19,685 bases of DNA from CAZMBI01 sp964564675 (GTDB taxonomy: Bacteria > Pseudomonadota > Alphaproteobacteria > Rickettsiales > UBA3002): positions 1 to 19,685 of the forward strand of contig CAZMBI010000023.1 of the NCBI GenBank assembly GCA_964564675.1, given 5' to 3'. Both the position numbers and the translations under genes were made by a program. The notes under the pieces were generated by a model. That model had not been told where the DNA came from, searched no databases, and saw nothing but the letters and a program-made list of their open reading frames with translations. Below, one piece after another: positions 12,901-19,685 of the stretch. Position 1 is the stretch's first letter, and every line of letters starts with the position of its first letter.

Positions 12901-14958
12901 ATGTTTGCACAGAAATCTCCTTCTCCGATCAATGCGCGAAGCGACGCGCAGCCGGCTGTCACCCATCAGGAAATGGCCAACGCCATTCGCGCCCTGGCGA
13001 TGGATGCGGTGGAAGCCGCCCAGTCCGGCCATCCCGGCATGCCGATGGGCATGGCCGATGTGGCCACCGTGCTGTTTGCCGATATCCTCAAATATGATCC
13101 GCGTCATCCGCAATGGCCCGATCGTGACCGGTTTGTCCTCTCCGCCGGTCATGGCTCTATGCTGCAATATGCATTGTTATACCTGACCGGTTATGACGAT
13201 ATGACGATCGAGGAGCTCAGGCGCTTCCGTCAGCTGGGCTCGAAAACCGCCGGTCATCCCGAATATGGCCATGCGCAGGGCATCGAAACCACGACCGGGC
13301 CGCTGGGGCAGGGGCTGGCTAACGGCGTTGGCATGGCGCTTGCCGAGCGTGCGCTCAATGCCGAATTCGGCGACGAGTTGGTGGATCATCGCACCTATGT
13401 CATCGCCGGCGATGGCTGCCTGATGGAAGGTATCAGCCACGAAGCGGCGTCGCTGGCGGGGCATCTCGGGCTGAATAAGCTGATCGTGCTGTTTGATGAT
13501 AATGGTATATCGATCGACGGGCCGACTGATCTGGCCGTCTCCGATGATCACCTGGCGCGCTTTGCGGCTTATGGCTGGGCGACGCGGCGCATCAACGGCC
13601 ACGACCCGGCGGCGATCGCCGAGGCGCTATTCAACGCCCGCGCGTCGGATAAACCCACGCTGATCGCCTGCAAAACCACCATCGCATACGGCGCACCGAC
13701 CAAGGGCGGCACGGCGGGCAGCCATGGCGCGCCGCTGGGCGCTGAGGAAATTGCCGCCACGCGTGAGCAACTCGGCTGGTCGTATGCGCCGTTTGAGGTG
13801 CCGGAGTCTATTCTAAGCGCCTGGCGCGAGGTCGGCGGGCAGGGCGCTGCTGCGTTTGTCGAGTGGACCGCGCGGCTGGGGCAATCGCCCGCTGCGGACG
13901 CATTCACGCAGCGTATCGGCGGCGAACTGCCCGAGGGCTGGCAGGAGGCGATTCGCAAGCTGAAACAGCAACTCGCCGAACAGCAGCCCAAAGAAGCCAC
14001 ACGCAAATCCTCGCAACAGGTGCTTGATGCCATCACCCCGCACATCCCGGCGCTGATCGGCGGCTCGGCGGATCTAACCGGTTCGAACAATACCAAAGCC
14101 GGTCCCATGCAACCTATCACAGCAGATAATTACAGCGGCCGCTATATGTATTACGGCGTGCGCGAACATGCCATGGCCGCGGCGATGAACGGGCTGGCGC
14201 TGCATGGCGGGTTCATTCCCTATGCTGGCACGTTTCTGGTATTCTCCGATTATATGCGCCCGGCCATGCGGCTTGCCGGTCTGATGGGCCAGCGCGTGAT
14301 CTATGTCTTAACGCATGATTCGATCGGGCTGGGTGAAGACGGGCCGACGCATCAGCCGGTTGAGCATCTCTCCAGCCTGCGCGCCATGCCGGGCATCGAT
14401 GTCTATCGCCCGGCGGATGCCAGCGAGACGGCGGAATCTTGGGCGCTGGCGCTGGCCGAACAGTCCCGTCCGTCGGTGATTGCCCTGTCGCGCCAGGGGG
14501 TGGCGCATCTGCGCCCGGATTACACGGCGGAAAATCCCTGCGCCCGCGGGGCGTATGTGCTGCGGGATGCTCCTTCCCTTAGCGGGAAGACGAGCGCTGA
14601 AGGCGCGGGTGAGATTACTCTCATCGCCACCGGCTCGGAAGTTTCGGTCGCCGTTGAAGCGCAGGCACAACTGGCCGAAGCCAGCATCTCTGCGCGCGTG
14701 GTCTCCATGCCGTGTTGGGAACTGTTTGAGCGCCAGCCGGCGGCCTATCAGCGCGAGGTGCTCGGTGAGCACACCCGCAAAGTCGCCATTGAAGCCGGCA
14801 TCCGCCACGGCTGGGACCGGTTTATCGGCCCCGACGGCCTGTTTATCGGCATGGCAGGCTTTGGCGCTTCCGCCCCGGCGGGCGATCTGTTCCGCCATTT
14901 CGGCATCACCGCCGAGGCCGTGGTAGAGGCGGTGAAGACAAAATTGTCATCGAACTGA
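12901..14958 (+). CDS. tkt: transketolase
   Basis: Transketolase is the thiamine-diphosphate enzyme that moves two-carbon units between sugar phosphates in the pentose phosphate pathway or Calvin cycle. The 685-residue product has GHPGMPMG (43-50), the ThDP/metal motif GDGCLMEG...N (170-201), activating Glu422 in GVREHAM, and the substrate and cofactor loop HDSIGLGEDGPTHQPVE (472-488). Residues 557-571 (APSLSGKTSAEGAGE) form an extra Ser/Gly-rich insert at the junction before the C-terminal domain. They are encoded by a palindrome-like DNA element. AGGA seven bases before ATG 12901 supports the start. It is divergent from the division genes and upstream of gap, though an orphan gene intervenes. 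Confidence 0.96.
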   Translation: MFAQKSPSPINARSDAQPAVTHQEMANAIRALAMDAVEAAQSGHPGMPMGMADVATVLFADILKYDPRHPQWPDRDRFVLSAGHGSMLQYALLYLTGYDDMTIEELRRFRQLGSKTAGHPEYGHAQGIETTTGPLGQGLANGVGMALAERALNAEFGDELVDHRTYVIAGDGCLMEGISHEAASLAGHLGLNKLIVLFDDNGISIDGPTDLAVSDDHLARFAAYGWATRRINGHDPAAIAEALFNARASDKPTLIACKTTIAYGAPTKGGTAGSHGAPLGAEEIAATREQLGWSYAPFEVPESILSAWREVGGQGAAAFVEWTARLGQSPAADAFTQRIGGELPEGWQEAIRKLKQQLAEQQPKEATRKSSQQVLDAITPHIPALIGGSADLTGSNNTKAGPMQPITADNYSGRYMYYGVREHAMAAAMNGLALHGGFIPYAGTFLVFSDYMRPAMRLAGLMGQRVIYVLTHDSIGLGEDGPTHQPVEHLSSLRAMPGIDVYRPADASETAESWALALAEQSRPSVIALSRQGVAHLRPDYTAENPCARGAYVLRDAPSLSGKTSAEGAGEITLIATGSEVSVAVEAQAQLAEASISARVVSMPCWELFERQPAAYQREVLGEHTRKVAIEAGIRHGWDRFIGPDGLFIGMAGFGASAPAGDLFRHFGITAEAVVEAVKTKLSSN
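14570..14613 (+). repeat. degenerate palindromic element in frame within tkt
   Basis: CTTCCC-TTAGC-GGGAAG (14573-14589) is a perfect small hairpin, followed by an AGCGCT core and ending GGGTGAG. The order CTCCTTCCC...GGGAAG...AGCGC...GCGGGTGAG parallels the intergenic element around 19541-19616. The encoded residues 557-571 are absent from typical transketolases such as that of E. coli. Confidence 0.5.
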
Positions 14959-15147
14959 CATCTGTCTGCCGCTCAGCCTGTCTGACACCCGCGCTGACAT
15001 CACAGAACAAGCGCTTGGTATATTTAACGTGGCCGTTGCGATAGAAGGCCCGGATAGCGGTCGTTCACCTTGAGAGATGAAAAAACGCGTCATTTTATCA
15101 AATATTAACCATTGATTGCTATTAGTCATGGGTAAGAGGAGTATGCC
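14959..15147. other. spacer between tkt and orphan gene
   Basis: There is no gene here. TGACA/TGTC sequences occur several times in the first 50 bases (GACATCTGTC; CTGTCTGACA...CTGACATCACAG), which may be an operator or a decayed repeat. The last 80 bases become AT-rich and probably hold the promoter of the 15148 gene, but I see no strong -35/-10 pair. Confidence 0.3.
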
Positions 15148-15711
15148 ATGAGCGATAGGAGTGGGCCTGATAACAAAATAACAAATACCAGTGATGTTGT
15201 TCGTATGTTTAGCCACGATCGGGCGCTTGACAAGATTCATGTTGATCCAGATGGCACCATAGTAAGGCCAGAAAGAGTCGGTTTCTTTATTGACCAATTG
15301 TCTCTTAATGGCATTTCTATTAAGAAATCTATAAAGAATCGTGGGGGTCAAAGCATACAAGTGATTAATTCTCTTAATAATGATGATATTGTGGCAGCGG
15401 CTAATGCGGCAAAAGAGGCACAAGATTTGGGTACTATGACGGAATTAATGAAATTATATGTTCTACATAAGCTTTATAGACAATTTGCCGATAATCGCCT
15501 CGAGCATGACAAGCGAGGTATTACCATGGATGATATGACTAGCGCATATTTCTCGGTCACCGAAGCATTATTCAAGCAGTTTGATGAATTAGAAAAGAAA
15601 GATCCTGTCGCAACAGAGCAAATTAAATCTTTGTATTCTGAAAAAGTGGCACCTGATTTGAACGACATTTTTGTGAGTTGTATAGGTGCAGCGGCTGAAC
15701 GTACACGATAA
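15148..15711 (+). CDS. hypothetical protein, AT-rich orphan between tkt and gap
   Basis: The 187-residue protein is not recognised. It is soluble, charged and mostly helical (DDIVAAANAAKEAQDLGTMTELMKLYVLHKLYRQF; VTEALFKQFDELEKKD), with no membrane segment or known motif. Its DNA is clearly AT-richer than the flanking tkt and gap genes (about 40% GC in sampled lines) and uses A/T-ending codons, which suggests recent acquisition. GAGGAG lies seven bases before ATG 15148. A closer ATG at 15142 opens only two codons. It interrupts the usual tkt-gap neighbourhood and stops 53 bases before gap. Confidence 0.75.
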   Translation: MSDRSGPDNKITNTSDVVRMFSHDRALDKIHVDPDGTIVRPERVGFFIDQLSLNGISIKKSIKNRGGQSIQVINSLNNDDIVAAANAAKEAQDLGTMTELMKLYVLHKLYRQFADNRLEHDKRGITMDDMTSAYFSVTEALFKQFDELEKKDPVATEQIKSLYSEKVAPDLNDIFVSCIGAAAERTR

Positions 15712-15764
15712 ATTCTTGCGCCCAGCACTGGACGAACGCCGCAAAATCGATTAATCCCTCTGCC

Positions 15765-16775
15765 ATGACCATACGCATCGGAATAAACGGCCTGGGCCGT
15801 ATCGGGCGCTGCGTCTTGCGCGCGGTGATCGAGGAAGCCTACAACGACATCGACGTGGTGGCGGTTAACGGGCCGGCTGCCACCGAAACCCATCTCCAGC
15901 TGCTTAAATACGACTCGGTGCACGGCCGTTTTAGCGGGTCCATCGCGCACGATCCCGCCGCTGATACCATTGATCTGGGCCGCGGGCCGATTCCCGTGCT
16001 GCACACGCGCGACCCTTCGGAGATTCCCTGGGGCGAGTTGGGCGTGGATATTGTCATGGAATGCACAGGCCGTTTTAACAGCGCCGCCGACTGTCAGGCG
16101 CATCTCGCCCAGGGTGCGCGTAAGGTTTTGATCTCGGCGCCCGCCGGCGACGATTGCCCGACCATTGTCTACGGCGTCAATCAGCACAGTATCGAAGACT
16201 GGCACGACGTGCTCTCCGTTGGTTCGTGCACCACCAACTGCCTGGCGCCGGTGCTTGCCGTTCTGGATGAGCAGTTCGGTGTTAGCTCCGGCTATATGAC
16301 GACGGTGCACGCTTATACCGGAGATCAGAATCTGGTGGACGGGTCGCATAAGGATATACGCCGGGCGCGGGCGGCGGCGCTGTCGATGGTGCCAACCAAA
16401 ACCGGCGCGGCCAGCGCCATCGGGCGCGTGCTGCCGGGGCTTGCGGGCAGGCTGCACGGTTCGGCCATCCGTGTGCCGGTGCCTAATGTCTCGCTGGTGG
16501 ATCTGTCGGTCAATGTGCATGAGCCGGTGCTTGCCGATGTCGTCAACGCGGCGCTGGGCGAGGCGGTGGCCGGTACGCTCACGGGCGTGCTCGCGGTTAG
16601 CGATGAGCCGCTGGTGTCGATTGATTTCACGCATCGTACGGAAAGCGCCATTGTCGATCTGCTGCAAACGGCCGTGGTGAATGAACATCTGGTGCATGTC
16701 GCGGCGTGGTACGATAACGAGTGGGGCTTTGCCTGCCGTATGCTCGATCTGGCGCGGTGGATCCGCTCCCGCTAG
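15765..16775 (+). CDS. gap: type I glyceraldehyde-3-phosphate dehydrogenase, possibly NADP-accepting
   Basis: GAPDH interconverts glyceraldehyde-3-phosphate and 1,3-bisphosphoglycerate in glycolysis, gluconeogenesis or the Calvin cycle. The 336-residue product has Rossmann motif GINGLGRIGR (6-15), SCTTNC with catalytic Cys155, His182 in TTVHAYT, and C-terminal WYDNEWGF. Two features differ from NAD-specific enzymes. The acidic residue after the second strand (Asp32 in the Bacillus enzyme) is Gly36 (VAVNGPAA). The LP pair in DLPHKD is GS (DGSHKD, 192-197). Chloroplast-type NADP-using enzymes also have a small residue plus Ser at that pair. The ATG is fixed by MTIRIGINGLGRIG, and no ribosome site is evident. 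A 14-bp tandem repeat begins at the stop codon. Confidence 0.95.
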   Translation: MTIRIGINGLGRIGRCVLRAVIEEAYNDIDVVAVNGPAATETHLQLLKYDSVHGRFSGSIAHDPAADTIDLGRGPIPVLHTRDPSEIPWGELGVDIVMECTGRFNSAADCQAHLAQGARKVLISAPAGDDCPTIVYGVNQHSIEDWHDVLSVGSCTTNCLAPVLAVLDEQFGVSSGYMTTVHAYTGDQNLVDGSHKDIRRARAAALSMVPTKTGAASAIGRVLPGLAGRLHGSAIRVPVPNVSLVDLSVNVHEPVLADVVNAALGEAVAGTLTGVLAVSDEPLVSIDFTHRTESAIVDLLQTAVVNEHLVHVAAWYDNEWGFACRMLDLARWIRSR

Positions 16776-16829
16776 GGCGCTCGCGCCAAGGTGCTCGCGC
16801 CAAGGTGCTCGCGCCAAGGTACTTGCGCC
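16774..16829 (+). repeat. 14-bp tandem repeat, four copies, at the end of gap
   Basis: The unit AAGGTGCTCGCGCC occurs exactly at 16788-16801 and 16802-16815. A diverged copy (AGGGCGCTCGCGCC) at 16774-16787 overlaps the gap stop codon, and another (AAGGTACTTGCGCC) lies at 16816-16829. It lies between convergent genes (gap and the sulfotransferase). The unit is not a multiple of three and does not enter the gap reading frame beyond the stop. Confidence 0.85.
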
Positions 16830-16841
16830 TGCACGGGGCGA

Positions 16842-17762
16842 TCAATTCAGTGTTTCATACCAATAGCGCCGCACCTGCACACCGGTCATGCCTTCAAGCT
16901 CGGCATTCATACGTTTATAATGGATATCCAGCTGCTTGTGCAGCGCATGCGGCATATGCGGCGGCGGCAGATCGCTCATATTCCAGCGCGAAAGCCGTTT
17001 GAGCAACATCGACAGGGCCGACTGGCTCAAGCGCCGGCCGATGGCCGCATGCGGCGTGCCAACGGCGCGCTGGGCGCGATTCAGCCAGAGCTGCAGCCAC
17101 AGCCGGCCCGGCGTCTGGCCGCTGTTCTGGCGCGACAGAGTAGGCCGGCGCGGCGTCTCGATCTCCAGAAATTCGCCTAGCCTGCTGACCACGCGCTCGG
17201 CGTTTGATACCATTTCCTCGGTGAGAATGAACAGGAACTGATCGCGCGGGAAATATTTCAGCCAGCGGGCGATATCAAGCGCATATTCTCCGGCGCGCAG
17301 TGTCATCCCGCCTTCATAGCGCAGATGTTTATCAAACGGCTCCACCGCGATGCCGCCGCGGACATAATGCCAATAGGCGGAATAGGCGCGTTTGGCCGGA
17401 TCGCGCAGCACAACGATGATTTTAGCGTGCGGGTTGAGCCGCGCGATGCGCCGCGGTGCGTGATGCGACAGCAAATAGCTGGTGGAGCCTTCTCCCCACA
17501 GATCGCCGTCTTCGCCGTGGCGAAAATAGTTCCTGTAATATTCCAAGAGCTCGTCGCGGCGGTTGGCCCAGTCAAAATCCACCCATTGCTGCGGCTGTTC
17601 GGCAAAAAAATGCGGGTGCAGCGCCGCTTCGTCGCGGCTGAAAAACATCGGCTCCTTGGGCCGGGCGAAGCAGACGCCGGGCAGGCCGTCGAGAAAGCCG
17701 GCCAGCGACGTGGTGCCGCTTTTCTGCGCACCGATAATGAAAAAATCGGGGATTTTAACCAT
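16842..17762 (-). CDS. sulfotransferase domain protein
   Basis: The product is a PAPS-dependent sulfotransferase, which would transfer sulfate to a carbohydrate or similar acceptor. It has 306 residues. The 5'-phosphosulfate loop is IGAQKSGTTSL (10-20) and the 3'-phosphate site is VVLRDPAKRAYSAYWH (117-132) with Arg120 and Ser128. The KEPMFFSRD segment and GEGSTSYL (90-97) are typical of the heparan-sulfate-type bacterial and eukaryotic families. No signal peptide is present, so it is cytoplasmic. The acceptor is unknown, and surface polysaccharide or lipid is likely by family. ATG 17762 is chosen for MVKIPDFFIIGAQKSGTT. No strong ribosome site is visible. It converges on gap and is divergent from the 17912 gene. 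Confidence 0.88.
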   Translation of the reverse strand: MVKIPDFFIIGAQKSGTTSLAGFLDGLPGVCFARPKEPMFFSRDEAALHPHFFAEQPQQWVDFDWANRRDELLEYYRNYFRHGEDGDLWGEGSTSYLLSHHAPRRIARLNPHAKIIVVLRDPAKRAYSAYWHYVRGGIAVEPFDKHLRYEGGMTLRAGEYALDIARWLKYFPRDQFLFILTEEMVSNAERVVSRLGEFLEIETPRRPTLSRQNSGQTPGRLWLQLWLNRAQRAVGTPHAAIGRRLSQSALSMLLKRLSRWNMSDLPPPHMPHALHKQLDIHYKRMNAELEGMTGVQVRRYWYETLN

Positions 17763-17879
17763 TAATCTGTTTTAGCATGTGCGGGGCATAAGCCCTATGG
17801 TTTTTTCGCTGCCAGTCCCTGCAACCCTGCATTTTTGCGTGTTTCTTCACCAAATCGTCACATTTTTCGCCCACCAACA

Positions 17880-17888
17880 TGGTAAAAT
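17880..17888 (+). promoter_or_regulatory. possible extended -10 for the 17912 gene
   Basis: TGGTAAAAT matches TGn-TAnAAT, 23 bases before ATG 17912. The -35 position is poor. The 149-base spacer otherwise contains only T-rich runs (17860-17868) and no gene. Confidence 0.3.
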
Positions 17889-17911
17889 GGTAATGATAGG
17901 GAAAGCGTATC

Positions 17912-18436
17912 ATGAGCGAAGAAAATATGTTCGCCAAGAGGCCCGATGAAACACGGGCAGAGCAGGTCGGCCGCGTTGGGCTTGGGCTAGGCGTGATACT
18001 GAGTGCCATTTTTTTTGGCGGCAAGCTTCTGCGTGACGCGCTGACCTGGACTGATGATGGCGAACTGGGCAGCGGCCTGACATCCACGCTGACCTGGATT
18101 TTCGGCGGCCTTGCGGCGTTTACGTTTCTGGCGTTGAAATGGCCGGAAATGGGCCGTTGGTGGAATGACAGTGCCTGGCCGTGGCTGGGCAAGCAGATGC
18201 GCGGCCTGGGCAGCGCTCTGGGAGATGCGGTGAATTATGTCGGGGAGCAAACCGGTCTGATAAAGGCCAGCTATCGGGAAGGCGAAGCCATCGTCGCGGA
18301 AGAACAGCCGGCGGTTTACCGCCCGGACGCGGAAACGCCGGGCAGCCAACACGATATCGCCGACGAACAGCTGGGCGATTTATCGCCACCCGGCAGGCTG
18401 CAAGGGTTAACCCCTACACGCGAGATTGTCGCGTGA
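17912..18436 (+). CDS. hypothetical inner-membrane protein
   Basis: The 174-residue product is not recognised. Two membrane helices are visible, about 22-40 (VGLGLGVILSAIFFGGKLL) and 57-75 (TSTLTWIFGGLAAFTFLAL), with a short loop between them. A Trp-rich amphipathic stretch follows (PEMGRWWNDSAWPWLGKQM). The C-terminal half is polar, acidic and probably disordered. The ribosome site is a weak AGGGAAAG. The next gene, also a membrane protein, starts 26 bases downstream, so the two form a likely operon. Confidence 0.75.
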   Translation: MSEENMFAKRPDETRAEQVGRVGLGLGVILSAIFFGGKLLRDALTWTDDGELGSGLTSTLTWIFGGLAAFTFLALKWPEMGRWWNDSAWPWLGKQMRGLGSALGDAVNYVGEQTGLIKASYREGEAIVAEEQPAVYRPDAETPGSQHDIADEQLGDLSPPGRLQGLTPTREIVA

Positions 18437-18462
18437 GGTAAGGAGCAAAAGGAGAGCGGGAT

Positions 18463-19221
18463 ATGAGTATTAGCAAAGACCAAGCAAAAGAGCTGTTTGA
18501 TTACCTACAAGAGGAAGGTGCTGAACTTGGTAATATGACAGCAGACTCGTTCGCCGATATCTTTTCCAAAAAAGATGAAAGAGCGCTTGAAGAATTTTTG
18601 AGAGACACTGGCGATAGTGCTGATACGGTGATAGATAGTATCCTTGAGGAAATACAAGCGCTTCAAGATAGTCCAAGTGACTATGCCGAGGATGTGGTGG
18701 AAAGTGTTCATGATACCGCACAAGAGATACTGGATGGCATCGATCAGCATGGGCTTCAACGCTACCTCCAACAAATAGCCGAAGATAATAAGAGTAAATT
18801 GCCGAATGTCGCCGGTTCGGGCATAGCCGTGCTGGGCGCATGGGTGTTGAGTGATTTATTCACCGGTGGTTCCGAAGAACAGGAGCAGGGATTCCTCAGT
18901 TTCAGTGGCCTGATCGGAGGCGTCGTCAAGCTGGCTGTGCTGGCGGGGGCGGGCATCGCCGGCTGGTTTATCGGCGGGGCGATGGCGAAGGAGCGGGGTG
19001 AGGAAGTAGAACATGTAGGCGCTGATAATGTCCCAGAGTATAAGCAAACCAAAGTGAACGGCGATAAAGGTGTTACTCCTCAAAGCTTTGATAGAACCCA
19101 AGATTTGCCACAGCTCCAAACAGCGTTGCTCATTAACGAGGTTGATGAGCCGGAAGCCGGACTTCCGCCCCCTGCGAGTTCGGCAAAATCGGGGCGTTCT
19201 GGACCTGGCCTGTCTGCCTGA
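18463..19221 (+). CDS. hypothetical membrane protein with acidic helical N-terminal domain
   Basis: The 252-residue product is not recognised. Residues 1-110 are acidic and helical (DQAKELFDYLQEEGAEL; DTVIDSILEEIQALQDS; EDVVESVHDTAQEILDGI). Hydrophobic segments lie at 115-133 (NVAGSGIAVLGAWVLSDLF) and 144-174, the latter with Gly-spaced small residues (GLIGGVVKLAVLAGAGIAGWFIGGAMA). The tail is polar. The DNA of the N-terminal part is visibly AT-richer than that of the membrane part, as if the gene were a composite. AAAAGGAGAG is positioned before ATG 18463. It is translationally close to the 17912 gene. Confidence 0.75.
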   Translation: MSISKDQAKELFDYLQEEGAELGNMTADSFADIFSKKDERALEEFLRDTGDSADTVIDSILEEIQALQDSPSDYAEDVVESVHDTAQEILDGIDQHGLQRYLQQIAEDNKSKLPNVAGSGIAVLGAWVLSDLFTGGSEEQEQGFLSFSGLIGGVVKLAVLAGAGIAGWFIGGAMAKERGEEVEHVGADNVPEYKQTKVNGDKGVTPQSFDRTQDLPQLQTALLINEVDEPEAGLPPPASSAKSGRSGPGLSA

Positions 19222-19280
19222 CTGGCGTTTGTCGTTCACGGTAAGAATAAGATCCCTCATCCCGGAAGGCCGCAAGGCTT

Positions 19281-19309
19281 GTCCGGGCTCTCCTCATGAG
19301 CCCCCGGAC
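19281..19309. repeat. GC-rich hairpin
   Basis: GTCCGGGCTC pairs with GAGCCCCCGGAC across a 7-base loop (TCCTCAT), giving ten pairs with a two-base bulge. No T tract follows, so it looks like a REP-type element rather than a terminator, although it could stabilise or end the 17912-19221 transcript. Confidence 0.6.
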
Positions 19310-19376
19310 CGCCTGCCGGCGTTCAGGGTGGGTGAGTGGTGGGTTTCGCTGCGGTTTTATGTGTATCATTCTGAGC

Positions 19377-19390
19377 GGGCACTTGTGCCC
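19377..19390. repeat. short GC-rich hairpin
   Basis: GGGCA-CTTG-TGCCC is a perfect five-pair stem with a tetraloop. No T tract follows, and its role is unknown. Confidence 0.4.
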
Positions 19391-19520
19391 GGCGAGGAAG
19401 CTCGTGCCGTTGGGCGACAGGGGGCAGGGCGACAGCGGGGCCACAATGAAATCATGATGCCCCCATTGACCATCGTCTCGACGCAAACCGGGGTCAGAAT
19501 CAGATAAGCAGCGCTCGCTT

Positions 19521-19650
19521 ATTCACTTGTTGATTGGACACCCTCTCCCTACCCCTCTCCCGCATGCGGGAGAGGGAAGCTGCGCTTCGCGCAGCGAAGA
19601 GCAGCGGGTGAGGGTGTCATATAAAAAATCTGTCCAATCAACAAGTAAAT
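19521..19650. repeat. nested inverted-repeat element (MITE- or BIME-like)
   Basis: The outer arms ACTTGTTGATTGGACA (19525-19540) and TGTCCAATCAACAAGT (19631-19646) are perfect complements and extend to 20 bp with one mismatch. Inside them, GACACCCTC (19537-19545) pairs with GAGGGTGTC (19610-19618). The core holds a perfect 24-bp palindrome (19553-19576, centred on GCATGC) and a 7-pair hairpin GCTGCGC-TTC-GCGCAGC (19579-19595). No obvious target-site duplication flanks it. It is about 130 bp long with no coding capacity, consistent with a small non-autonomous mobile element or an interspersed palindrome. Confidence 0.75.
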
Positions 19651-19685
19651 CAGCCATATTCCCCGGGACTCCTGCTTGCGTCGCA

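Larger units (their letters stand above)
19222..19685. other. gene-free, repeat-dense 3' end of the window
   Basis: I see no credible gene in these 464 bases. An open frame that overlaps the end of the 18463 gene and runs to 19507 has Arg/Pro-rich, non-protein-like content and crosses hairpins. The stretch contains at least three inverted-repeat structures (19281-19309, 19377-19390, 19521-19650), listed separately. Phrases such as CCCTCATCCCGG and GTGGGTTTCGCTGCGG are of the kind found in intergenic repeats of proteobacteria. Confidence 0.5.

Noticed and set aside
15474..16817. 447-codon open frame antisense to gap
   Set aside because: It lies opposite an unmistakable GAPDH gene with conserved residues. 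The frame has biased Arg/His/Gln content, no ribosome site, and also crosses the orphan gene and tandem repeat. It is a shadow of GC-rich coding DNA.
16774..16829. CRISPR-like array
   Set aside because: The 14-bp units are directly abutting with no spacers and there are no cas genes nearby, so this is a plain tandem repeat.
19070..19507. 145-codon frame overlapping the end of the 18463 gene
   Set aside because: It is out of frame with a supported gene, then runs through hairpins and repeats. Its content is Arg/Pro-rich and it has no ribosome site.

Overview
The window is GC-rich (about 55-60% by eye) and reads as a chromosomal segment of an alphaproteobacterium. The main support is gene order. 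lepB-rnc-era lie together, and a DUF4164-like coiled-coil gene plus zapA lie divergently next to tkt, followed by gap. Both tRNA genes encode their CCA ends. I cannot place it to order or genus from sequence alone.

Layout, left to right. A tRNA-Ser(GCT) on the minus strand (1-91) is followed by lepB and rnc, which overlap by one base. An ELM1-like gene on the minus strand ends three bases after rnc and shares a short divergent spacer with era. A block of three unrecognised plus-strand genes (4312-7641) follows. The first has an extended -10 promoter and an 11-bp-period direct repeat. The second has a leader that pairs with its own ribosome binding site. The second and third products carry Gly/Ala-rich hydrophobic segments reminiscent of phage internal virion proteins. 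Next come a putative outer-membrane beta-barrel gene (7878-8651), an AT-richer orphan gene on the minus strand, and tRNA-Arg(ACG).

The segment 9941-12096 is envelope-related. It holds a secreted protein of unknown function, divergent from a membrane-anchored protein and a TadD-like TPR lipoprotein. Then come zapA and its DUF4164-like partner (cell division) and the central-carbon genes tkt and gap. An AT-rich orphan gene sits between tkt and gap. The GAPDH has cofactor-site residues that suggest NADP(H) use. After gap come a 14-bp tandem repeat, a sulfotransferase on the minus strand, and a two-gene membrane-protein cassette. The last ~460 bases contain no convincing gene but are dense in inverted repeats.

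The strongest unusual signal is a small palindromic repeat family. One well-formed copy lies in the terminal intergenic region, inside a larger pair of 16-20 bp inverted repeats. Two apparent degenerate copies lie in frame inside era (residues 114-133) and tkt (residues 557-571), where each adds a low-complexity insertion to a housekeeping enzyme. This recalls the Rickettsia palindromic elements. The other leads are the ribosome-binding-site-sequestering leader before 5644, the block of unknown genes, and the GAPDH cofactor residues.
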